DNA of 5,823 nt from JBJKSO01 sp046703825 (lineage in GTDB: Bacteria > Chloroflexota > Dormibacteria > Aeolococcales > Bog-877): NCBI GenBank assembly GCA_046703825.1, contig JBJKSO010000113.1:1-5823 (forward strand), read 5' to 3'. A program made the translations under genes and the position numbers. Position 1 is the first letter of the stretch; every line of letters begins with the position of its first letter. Shown in pieces: positions 1 to 5,461 of this stretch. Below the pieces are notes generated by a model. It was not told where the DNA came from. It ran no database searches and saw only the letters and a program-made list of their open reading frames with translations.

Positions 1-1063
1 GCTGACCGAGGGCCTCGCCTGCCCGGGTGAGGCGGGGCAGCCGGCCGCCAGCCTGCTGCTGGCCGACCGGGTGGCGCTCTTGGACCACGATCGGGACGAG
101 TTGGTCCTGACCGTGAACGTACCCCCCGCCGAGGTGTCCCGGGCCCGACGGGCGCTCGCGGAGATGGCAGCACGGGTGCGCTCCGGGTCTTCCCGCGGCG
201 GGGACGCCACCCCACCGCCACGGTGCACCAAGCCACGGGTCTCGCTCAGCGATCCCGACTACCGCGCTGCGGTGACTCGGATCAAGGAGGCGATCCGAGA
301 GGGGGAAATCTTCCAGGCGGTGATCTCCCGCCGGATCTCGTTCGACTACGACGGCACCGGGCTCGACCTCTACTCCCGGCTCCGCCGCACCAACCCGGCA
401 CCCGCCATGTTCTACCTGCGCCTGCCGGGCTACCAGCTGGCGGGATCCTCCCCGGAGCGGCTGGTTCAGGTTGGGAGCGATCGAGTTCGCACCTGGCCGA
501 TCGCCGGCACCCGCCCGCTCCGGGGCGAGCCGGGCGCCGACTTGCGGCAAGAGCGGGAGCTGCTGGCCGACCCGAAAGAGCGCGCTGAACACGCCATGTT
601 GGTGGACCTGGCCCGTAACGACCTGGGGCGGGTGTGCCGGCCGGGCTCGGTGGTGGTGGAGCAGCTGATGGAGCCGGAGCGCTTCGCCCGGGTGGTGCAC
701 CTGGTCAGCCGGGTCGCCGGCCAGCTGCGGGAGGATTGCGACGCCCTCGACGCGCTGATGGCGACCTTTCCGGCCGGAACCGTGACGGGAGCCCCCAAGC
801 GCCGGGCCATGGAGCTGATCGCCGGCGAGGAGTCCTGCAGCCGCGGCCCCTACGCCGGCGCCGTCGGCTGGCTCAGCCTGGCCGGCGACCTCGACTTCGC
901 CATCGCCATCCGCACCGCGGTGCTGAGCCAGAAGCAGGTGCACATCCAGGCGGGCGCCGGCGTCGTCGCCGACTCGGATCCGGAAGCGGAACTGCAGGAA
1001 ACCCGGGCCAAGGCGTCCGCCGTCTTGGCGGCGCTGCTCGCCGCCCCAGGGGAGCTGCCGTGA
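1..1063 (+). CDS. trpE: Anthranilate synthase component I (TrpE), 5'-truncated by window edge
   Basis: This chorismate-binding subunit converts chorismate plus ammonia (supplied by TrpG) to anthranilate, the first step of tryptophan synthesis. The frame is open from base 2, so the start is upstream; 353 codons are visible, against roughly 460-520 for the family. The GTG at 71 is internal, because the residues before it already match the family (ADRVALLDH). Hallmarks in order: NPAPAMF (392-412), PIAGTRP (from 497), EHAMLVDLARNDLG with the catalytic-type His codon at 590-592, FPAGTVTGAPK (about 769-801), and a C-terminal QAGAGVVADSDPE followed by QETRAKA. Alanine in PIAGT, rather than the lysine of PIKGT seen in aminodeoxychorismate synthase (PabB), argues for TrpE. 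The Asn-Pro...Met-Phe residues of NPAPAMF match part of the tryptophan feedback site known from enteric TrpE, although the usual Tyr is Ala. The stop overlaps the trpG start by 4 nt. The identification is secure. Confidence 0.96.
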   Translation, partial: LTEGLACPGEAGQPAASLLLADRVALLDHDRDELVLTVNVPPAEVSRARRALAEMAARVRSGSSRGGDATPPPRCTKPRVSLSDPDYRAAVTRIKEAIREGEIFQAVISRRISFDYDGTGLDLYSRLRRTNPAPAMFYLRLPGYQLAGSSPERLVQVGSDRVRTWPIAGTRPLRGEPGADLRQERELLADPKERAEHAMLVDLARNDLGRVCRPGSVVVEQLMEPERFARVVHLVSRVAGQLREDCDALDALMATFPAGTVTGAPKRRAMELIAGEESCSRGPYAGAVGWLSLAGDLDFAIAIRTAVLSQKQVHIQAGAGVVADSDPEAELQETRAKASAVLAALLAAPGELP

Positions 1064-1638
1064 TCGTGGTGGTCGACCACCACGACTCCTTACTCTACAA
1101 ACTGGCGCAGCTCCTGGGCGCCCAGGGCGCCCGGGTGCAGGTGGTGCCCTCCAGCCTGGGCTACTCGGAGCTGGCCCAGCTCAACCCAAGAGGCGTCGTG
1201 CTCTCGCCCGGACCCGGGCGGCCGGAGCAGGCTGGCTGCTTCATGGCGGTGGCGCGGGAGCTGCCGCCGGAGGTGCCGCTGCTCGGTGTCTGCCTCGGGC
1301 ACCAGGCGCTCGCCGCCGCCTTTGGGGCCAGGGTTGGGATCGGCGCCGAGCCGGTGCACGGCAAGGCCAGTGCCGTCCAGCACCAGGGACGCGGAATCCT
1401 TCGCGGGCTGGCCGCACCGCTGCAGGGAGGCCGCTACCACTCCCTGGTGGTCGACCGCGACGGTCTGCCCGCCGAGCTCGAGGTGACCGCAGAGACCGAC
1501 GAAGGGGTGGTGATGGGTCTCCAGCACCGCCGGCTGCCGCGGTTCGGGCTCCAGTTCCACCCGGAGTCCATCCTCACCCCGGACGGCCCGCGCATCCTCG
1601 GCAACTTTCTCGCCCTCACCGAAGAGCTGAGCGCATGA
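1060..1638 (+). CDS. trpG: Anthranilate synthase component II, class I glutamine amidotransferase (TrpG)
   Basis: This subunit hydrolyses glutamine and channels ammonia to TrpE. The product is 192 residues, normal for a stand-alone TrpG. The class I amidotransferase signature is complete: oxyanion-strand motif SPGPGRPEQAG, nucleophile elbow GVCLGHQ with Cys78, then LQFHPES with His167 and Glu169 completing the triad. HGKAS and RYHSL match the TrpG/PabA family. The GTG at 1060 is chosen because it gives the canonical start (M-I-V-V-V-D..DS), follows AGGGGAG at 1048-1054 with 5-nt spacing, and overlaps the trpE TGA as GTGA. The longer open frame upstream only reads trpE out of frame. The N-terminal motif is DHHDSLLYKL instead of the common DNYDSFTYNL, a mild divergence. 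With no other amidotransferase visible it might also serve folate synthesis as PabA; that is inference. Confidence 0.96.
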   Translation: MIVVVDHHDSLLYKLAQLLGAQGARVQVVPSSLGYSELAQLNPRGVVLSPGPGRPEQAGCFMAVARELPPEVPLLGVCLGHQALAAAFGARVGIGAEPVHGKASAVQHQGRGILRGLAAPLQGGRYHSLVVDRDGLPAELEVTAETDEGVVMGLQHRRLPRFGLQFHPESILTPDGPRILGNFLALTEELSA

Positions 1639-1650
1639 ACCGCTCCCCAC

Positions 1651-1679
1651 TTGACGCCACCCCGCCGAGCCGCCAAGAT
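1651..1679 (+). promoter_or_regulatory. Candidate sigma-70 promoter for the aroH operon
   Basis: TTGACG at 1651-1656 matches five of six bases of the -35 consensus. It is followed after exactly 17 nt by CAAGAT at 1674-1679, which keeps the A at position 2 and the AT at positions 5-6 of a -10 element. It lies 12 nt after the trpG stop and faces the aroH-aroE genes. Transcription would begin near 1686-1690 and give a 5' leader of about 190 nt. The -10 is weak (three of six), so this is a prediction from sequence only; read-through from trpEG is an alternative. Confidence 0.4.
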
Positions 1680-1689
1680 ATGCGCTCAC

Positions 1690-1788
1690 ATGCAGGGCCA
1701 CGGTCCGATCGCGCGGAGCCACGGCGCCATGGGCGCCTTTATCTATCTGGGCTCCGACGCGCCTTCCGCGGCCAACCGTCCCGGCTAG
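1690..1788 (+). other. Possible 32-codon upstream ORF (leader peptide candidate)
   Basis: An ATG at 1690 opens a 32-codon frame ending at TAG 1786-1788, with an internal in-frame ATG at 1729 preceded by GGAG at 1715-1718. Of the 31 codons after the start, 26 end in G or C, which resembles coding sequence, though the region is GC-rich in any case. It contains a Phe-Ile-Tyr cluster (codons 17-19) and no Trp. It begins about 10 nt after the candidate -10 element, so it could be nearly leaderless. I recognise no family. It may be a regulatory leader peptide or chance. Confidence 0.2.
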
Positions 1789-1811
1789 CACCGAGACAGT
1801 CCAGAGCGGAA

Positions 1812-1833
1812 GGCGCGGAGCGGTCTCCGCGCC
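1812..1833 (+). promoter_or_regulatory. Perfect 9-bp GC-rich hairpin in the leader before aroH
   Basis: GGCGCGGAG (1812-1820) and CTCCGCGCC (1825-1833) are exact reverse complements separated by a CGGT tetraloop. No T-run follows, so it is not a typical intrinsic terminator. It ends 29 nt before the aroH Shine-Dalgarno sequence. A second copy of GCGCGGAG at 1711-1718 could compete for the 3' arm. A role in leader regulation is inference. Confidence 0.45.
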
Positions 1834-1862
1834 CATCTCAAGCATCGGCTCGGCCCGCTCCC

Positions 1863-1870
1863 AAAGGAGG
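1863..1870 (+). promoter_or_regulatory. Strong ribosome binding site fixing the aroH start
   Basis: AAAGGAGG lies 7 nt before ATG 1878 and is the best Shine-Dalgarno match in the window. It decides the aroH start at 1878 rather than the in-frame ATG at 1635. CTCC at 1858-1861 could pair with GGAG at 1866-1869 around a CAAA loop, a short hairpin that might weakly mask the site. Confidence 0.8.
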
Positions 1871-1877
1871 AGTTGGA

Positions 1878-2288
1878 ATGAGCCCAGCCGAGCCCAGCAG
1901 CGACGGTGCCCAGCCGCAGCCGGTCTGCCGCGGGGTGAGAGGCGCCACCACCCTGGCGCACACCGGCACTTCGGAGGTCGACGCGGCGGTGGCCGAGCTG
2001 CTGGACCGCATGCTGCAGGACAACCAGGCGACGCCGGGCGACGTGGCCGCGCTCTTCTTCACCGTCCCCGAGGACCTGCCCAAGTGCAACCCGGCGGCGT
2101 CGGCGCGGGCTCACGGGATGGAGCTGGTGCCGCTGCTGGTGGTCCGGGAGAACGGCGGCGACACCCGGGTCGAGCGCTGCCTGCGAGCCCTGGCCCTGAT
2201 CAACACCAGATTGCCGCAGGCCGGGGTGCGCCACGCCTACCTGCGCGGGGCTCGGGAGCTGCGCCCGGACCTGGTGGGAGGACGCTAG
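1878..2288 (+). CDS. aroH: Chorismate mutase, AroH type
   Basis: The enzyme rearranges chorismate to prephenate, committing it to phenylalanine and tyrosine. The 136-residue product is close to monofunctional AroH length (about 120-127) plus a 16-residue Pro/Ser-rich N-terminal tail. It aligns along its length with B. subtilis AroH: RGVRGATT (residues 18-25) near the N-terminus, VP at 84-85, Glu91 and Arg103 (equivalents of Glu78 and Arg90), and the C-terminal RHAYL...LRPDL with Tyr121 and Arg129 (equivalents of Tyr108 and Arg116). Arg21 corresponds to catalytic-site Arg7 and Arg77 to Arg63. Three other active-site positions differ: Phe57 is Asn71, Lys60 is Ala74 and Cys75 is Val88. ATG 1878 is chosen for its strong upstream AAAGGAGG. 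The stop is only 3 nt before aroF, suggesting coupled translation and perhaps a functional pairing with the DAHP synthase. Confidence 0.93.
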   Translation: MSPAEPSSDGAQPQPVCRGVRGATTLAHTGTSEVDAAVAELLDRMLQDNQATPGDVAALFFTVPEDLPKCNPAASARAHGMELVPLLVVRENGGDTRVERCLRALALINTRLPQAGVRHAYLRGARELRPDLVGGR

Positions 2289-2291
2289 CCG

Positions 2292-3311
2292 GTGGTCATC
2301 GTGATGAACAGCTCCGCCACCCCGCCGCAGGTGGACGCGGTGGTGTCCAAGGTCGAGGCGCTCGGGTTGAGAACCCACATCTCCCGGGGCCAGGAACGGA
2401 CCGTGGTGGGGATCGTGGGCGACGAGCGCGGGGTTGACTTCGACGCCTTCAACGTCCTGGACGGGGTGGAGCGGGTGCTGGTCATCCTGCACTCGTACCG
2501 GCTCGCCAGCCGCGAGTTCCATCCCCGCGACCGAGTCATCCGCTTCGGCAACGGCGCGGTCCTGGGTGGAGGCGGCGTGCTCTTGATGGCGGGACCGTGC
2601 GCCGTGGAGAGCCGGGAGCAGCTGGCCGAGGCCGCCGGCTGCGTCGCCCGCCAGGGGGTCAGGGTGCTGCGGGGCGGGGCGTTCAAGCCGCGCACCTCTC
2701 CCTACTCCTTCCAGGGGCTGGGGGAGGAGGGCCTGCGCATGCTGCGCGAGACCGCGGACCGGTTCGGACTGGCGGTGATCACCGAGGCGGTGGCGCCGGA
2801 GGACGTCCCCCTGGTGAGCGGCCTGGCCGACATGATCCAGATCGGCGCCCGCAACATGCAGAACTACCGCCTACTTCAGGCGTGCGGCGAGTCGGACCGT
2901 CCGGTTCTGCTCAAGCGGGGCTTGGGCGCGACCGTCGAGGAACTGCTCCAGGCCGCCGAGTACATCATCTCCAGCGGGAACGAGCGGGTGGCGCTCTGTG
3001 AGCGCGGCATCCGCACCTTCGAGACCTCGACCCGGTTCACCCTGGACCTGGGCGCGGTGCCGGTGCTGAAGCAGCTCAGCTCGCTGCCGGTGGTGGTGGA
3101 TCCCAGCCACGCCGCGGGGCGGGCCAGCTACGTGCCCCCCCTGGCCCGCGCCGCCGTGGCGGCGGGGGCCGACGGGCTCCTGGTCGAGGTCCACCCCGAC
3201 CCGCCCTCGGCGCTCTCCGACGGAGCCCAGTCGCTCGACCCCGAGGCGTTCGCGTCGCTCAGCTGCGAGCTGCGCCGTCTCGCCGGCGCCCTGGGAAGGG
3301 AGCTCGCGTGA
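2292..3311 (+). CDS. aroF: 3-deoxy-D-arabino-heptulosonate 7-phosphate synthase, type I-beta with regulatory N-domain
   Basis: The enzyme condenses phosphoenolpyruvate and erythrose 4-phosphate, the first shikimate-pathway step. The 339-residue product matches the T. maritima enzyme from end to end. Residues 1 to about 75 form the ferredoxin-like/ACT-like regulatory domain (HISRGQERTVVGI at 29-41); the TIM barrel follows. All four metal ligands are at T. maritima positions plus one: Cys103 (GPCAVES), His273 (DPSHAAGR), Glu299 (VEVHP) and Asp310 (LSDG). KPRTSPYSFQG starts at Lys132, with LLKRG and CERGIRTFE further on. His29 and Ser31, associated with tyrosine feedback in T. maritima, are kept, so tyrosine inhibition is likely (inference). 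GTG 2292 is preferred over the GTG/ATG at 2301/2304 because it gives the family start (M-V-I-V) and sits 9 nt after GGGAGGA (2276-2282). It overlaps tyrA by 4 nt. Confidence 0.96.
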   Translation: MVIVMNSSATPPQVDAVVSKVEALGLRTHISRGQERTVVGIVGDERGVDFDAFNVLDGVERVLVILHSYRLASREFHPRDRVIRFGNGAVLGGGGVLLMAGPCAVESREQLAEAAGCVARQGVRVLRGGAFKPRTSPYSFQGLGEEGLRMLRETADRFGLAVITEAVAPEDVPLVSGLADMIQIGARNMQNYRLLQACGESDRPVLLKRGLGATVEELLQAAEYIISSGNERVALCERGIRTFETSTRFTLDLGAVPVLKQLSSLPVVVDPSHAAGRASYVPPLARAAVAAGADGLLVEVHPDPPSALSDGAQSLDPEAFASLSCELRRLAGALGRELA

Positions 3312-4165
3312 GCGGGATCGGCCGGGTGGCAGTGGTCGGCTGCGGCCAGGTCGGCACCATGCTGGGCCTGGCCCTCAAAGCCGCGGCCCCGGTCCACGGC
3401 GTCGAGAGCGTCGGACTGTTCGACCGCGACCGCAAGGTCGCCCACCAGTCCCTCGCCGCGGGCGGCGGCGACCAGGCGCTCCTCGACGAGGAGGAGGTGC
3501 TGGGCTTTGACGCCATCCTGCTCTGCGTACCGGTGATGGAGATCCTGGCCTGGGTGGAGCGCCTGGGGCCAAAGCTGAGACCGGAGACCCTGCTCCTGGA
3601 CTGCGGGACCACCAAGCTGGCGGTGGTCCGGGCCATGGCCGCCCACGTGGCCGCGGAGGCCGTGCCGGTCGGCGGCCACCCGCTGGCGGGCAATGAGGGT
3701 CACGGACCCGGTGCGGCACGTCCCGAGCAGTTGCGCGACGCCACCTTCTGCCTCTCACCGGTGCGCTCACCGCAGCAGGACCTCGCCCGCGCCCGGGCCT
3801 TGGTCCTGGCCCTGGGTGCCAAGCCCCGAGTGGTCGATGCCGCGGAGCACGATCAGCAGGTCGCCCGCACCATCCATCTGCCCCATCTTTTGGCGGTGGC
3901 GCTGATGGGAACGCTCCCGCCGGAGTGTCCTGGTCAGCCACCGCTGGCGGGGCCGGGGTTCTTGGGTGCCACCCGCCTGGCCGAGGCCGAGCCCGAGATG
4001 GTGGCGGACTTCGTGGCCAGCAACCTGGTGCCGGTGCGCAGCGCCCTGGCCGACCTGCGCCAACGGTTGTCCGAGCTCACCGAGATGCTGGCGAACCGCG
4101 AGCGGCTGAGCGCCGAGGTGGCCGCAGCCGGGCGGCGGCGGCGCCAGCTGGCCGGCCGAGCCTAG
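3308..4165 (+). CDS. tyrA: Prephenate (or arogenate) dehydrogenase
   Basis: The enzyme oxidatively decarboxylates prephenate to 4-hydroxyphenylpyruvate, or arogenate to tyrosine, with NAD(P). It has 285 residues: an N-terminal Rossmann fold with GCGQVG (11-16) and an acidic residue in LFDRD (Asp39) that favours NAD, then an all-helical C-terminal domain. Family motifs are DCGTTK (98-103), GGHPLAGNE with catalytic His124, IHLPH (189-193), and GATRLAEAEPEM with substrate-carboxylate Arg223. No C-terminal ACT domain is present, so any tyrosine control would act at the active site or through AroF. Two positions differ from the usual forms: Ile189 where Ser is common (SHLPH) and Thr101 where Ser is common (GSxK). 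GTG 3308 gives the Rossmann start directly, follows GAAGGGAG (3295-3302) and overlaps the aroF TGA as GTGA. Substrate preference cannot be read from the sequence. Confidence 0.93.
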   Translation: MSGIGRVAVVGCGQVGTMLGLALKAAAPVHGVESVGLFDRDRKVAHQSLAAGGGDQALLDEEEVLGFDAILLCVPVMEILAWVERLGPKLRPETLLLDCGTTKLAVVRAMAAHVAAEAVPVGGHPLAGNEGHGPGAARPEQLRDATFCLSPVRSPQQDLARARALVLALGAKPRVVDAAEHDQQVARTIHLPHLLAVALMGTLPPECPGQPPLAGPGFLGATRLAEAEPEMVADFVASNLVPVRSALADLRQRLSELTEMLANRERLSAEVAAAGRRRRQLAGRA

Positions 4166-4168
4166 CCC

Positions 4169-5461
4169 GTGCCATCAGCTCCCGCGCAATCGCTCGCCGG
4201 CCCCCTGCGCGGGGTGTGCCGGGTGCCGGCGGACAAGGCGATCTCCCATCGCGCCGCCATCCTCGGCGCGCTCGCCGACGGGCGGAGCCGCATCGAAAGC
4301 TTCTCCCGCGCCGGTGACTGCCGGTCCACCCTGGGCGCCCTGAGCGCGCTGGGGGTCTCTTTGCGCCTGGATGGCTCGACGCTTTGGGTCGACGGCGCCG
4401 GCGCCGTGCGGCCCGCCCCGGAGGCCCGCGCCGACTGTGGCCGTTCGGGTACCACCATGCGCCTGCTGGCGGGCGCGCTGGCCGGGGGACCCGGTCCCGT
4501 CATCCTGGACGGCGAAGAGCAGCTGCGACGACGTCCGATGGACCGCGTCGTGCAACCGCTGCGGGCAATGGGCGCCCTGATCGAAGCCGCCGAGGATGAC
4601 CGTCCCCCGCTCCGGGTGGCGGGAGGGCACCTGCAGGGGATCCGCTGGCACCTGCCGGTAGCCAGCGCGCAGGCAAAGTCGGCCGTGCTGCTGGCGGGGC
4701 TGCGCGCCGAGGGCGCCACCACCGTCGGCGAGCCGGCGCAAAGCCGCGATCACACGGAGAGGCTGCTGGCTGCGATGGGTGCCCGGCTCAGCCGTTCCGA
4801 TGGTCCCTCGGGGCCTGTCACCGTCGAGCCCGGACCGCTTCACCCCCTGGCCCTGGACATCCCGGGGGACCCCTCGTCCGCCGCCGCCCGTTTGGGGGCG
4901 GGGGCCCTGGTGCCGGGGTCCGACGTCACCGTGAAGGCGGTTTCCGCCAACCCGACCCGGTCCGGCTTGCTGGCGGTCCTCGAGGGCATGGGAGCCCAGG
5001 TGGAGCTGGAGCCGCTGCCGTCTCGGGGGAGCCCGGAGCTCGCCGCCGACGTGCGGGTCCGCCAGGCGCCGCTCCACTCGGCGCTGATTGGAGCGGCCGA
5101 GATCCCCGCCCTGATCGACGAGCTGCCCTTGCTGGCGGTGCTGGCCACCCAGGCCGAAGGGACCACCGAGGTGCACGGCGCCGGCGAGCTTCGGGTCAAG
5201 GAAAGCGATCGCATCTCGGGGGTGGTCGCCGGCTTGCGTGCGCTCGGGGCAGCGGTCGAGGAGTATCCCGACGGCTTCGCCATCCGCGGGCCGCAGCCGC
5301 TGGCCGGGGGACGGTGCGATTCCCTCGGTGACCACCGCCTGGCCATGGCCTTCTCGCTGGCCGGGCTGGCCGCCGCCGGCCCGGTGGAGGTCACCAGCAT
5401 GGAGCGAGTGTCCGATTCCTTTCCGGGCTTCGAAGCGCAGCTACAGGCGCTGTTGCGGTGA
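4169..5461 (+). CDS. aroA: 3-phosphoshikimate 1-carboxyvinyltransferase (EPSP synthase)
   Basis: The enzyme transfers the enolpyruvyl group of PEP to shikimate 3-phosphate; it is the glyphosate target. The 430 residues are family length and align with B. subtilis AroA throughout. Seen in order: PADKAISHR (20-28), GRSGTTMRLLAG (from 91), RRPMDRV, PVASAQAKSAVLLAGL, SRDHTERLL, NPTRSG, LIDELP with catalytic Asp317, KESDRI with Glu345 and Arg348, and GDHRLAM with Arg390. Lys23 and Arg28 correspond to E. coli Lys22 and Arg27. Two positions are unusual: Ala24 replaces the near-universal Ser (E. coli Ser23), and Arg92 replaces the usual Asn of N-(S/A)-G-T (E. coli Asn94). The Gly linked to glyphosate resistance (E. 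coli Gly96) is retained as Gly94. GTG 4169 is required because the first motif begins 20 residues later. No clear Shine-Dalgarno precedes it, and the 3-nt gap after tyrA suggests coupling. Confidence 0.96.
   Translation: MPSAPAQSLAGPLRGVCRVPADKAISHRAAILGALADGRSRIESFSRAGDCRSTLGALSALGVSLRLDGSTLWVDGAGAVRPAPEARADCGRSGTTMRLLAGALAGGPGPVILDGEEQLRRRPMDRVVQPLRAMGALIEAAEDDRPPLRVAGGHLQGIRWHLPVASAQAKSAVLLAGLRAEGATTVGEPAQSRDHTERLLAAMGARLSRSDGPSGPVTVEPGPLHPLALDIPGDPSSAAARLGAGALVPGSDVTVKAVSANPTRSGLLAVLEGMGAQVELEPLPSRGSPELAADVRVRQAPLHSALIGAAEIPALIDELPLLAVLATQAEGTTEVHGAGELRVKESDRISGVVAGLRALGAAVEEYPDGFAIRGPQPLAGGRCDSLGDHRLAMAFSLAGLAAAGPVEVTSMERVSDSFPGFEAQLQALLR

Noticed and set aside
71..73. GTG at 71 as the trpE start
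   Set aside because: The frame is open to the window edge, and the residues before 71 match TrpE, so the true start lies upstream.
634..1059. Open frame upstream of and in frame with the trpG start
   Set aside because: It overlaps conserved trpE sequence in another frame and is Gly/Arg/Pro-rich shadow translation.
1723..1748. GGCGCC-ATG-GGCGCC hairpin followed by TTTATCTATCT as an intrinsic terminator
   Set aside because: GGCGCC is self-complementary and common in GC-rich DNA, the stem is only 6 bp with a 3-nt loop, and the tract has too few consecutive T's.
1729..1788. Remnant of folK-like protein (IYLGSD resembles the YIGLGSN motif)
   Set aside because: The match is only a few residues and the rest of the HPPK sequence is absent.
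1786..1820. TRAP-like series of TAG/GAG triplets
   Set aside because: The spacings are 4, 8 and 11 nt, not the 2-3 nt needed for TRAP binding, and there are too few repeats.
1635..1877. In-frame ATG at 1635 (ATGA overlap with trpG) extending AroH by 81 residues
   Set aside because: The added sequence is Arg/Ser/Pro-rich with no resemblance to AroH, and a strong Shine-Dalgarno and ATG at 1878 give the normal protein. The overlap is tempting but probably chance.
1639..1877. T-box leader
   Set aside because: I find no TGGNACC T-box sequence or recognisable specifier-loop arrangement.
4175..5335. Long antisense open frame (386 codons) opposite aroA, and similar ones opposite trpG, aroF and tyrA
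   Set aside because: Antisense stops are rare in high-GC coding DNA; the translations are low-complexity and match no family, while the sense strand encodes clear enzymes.
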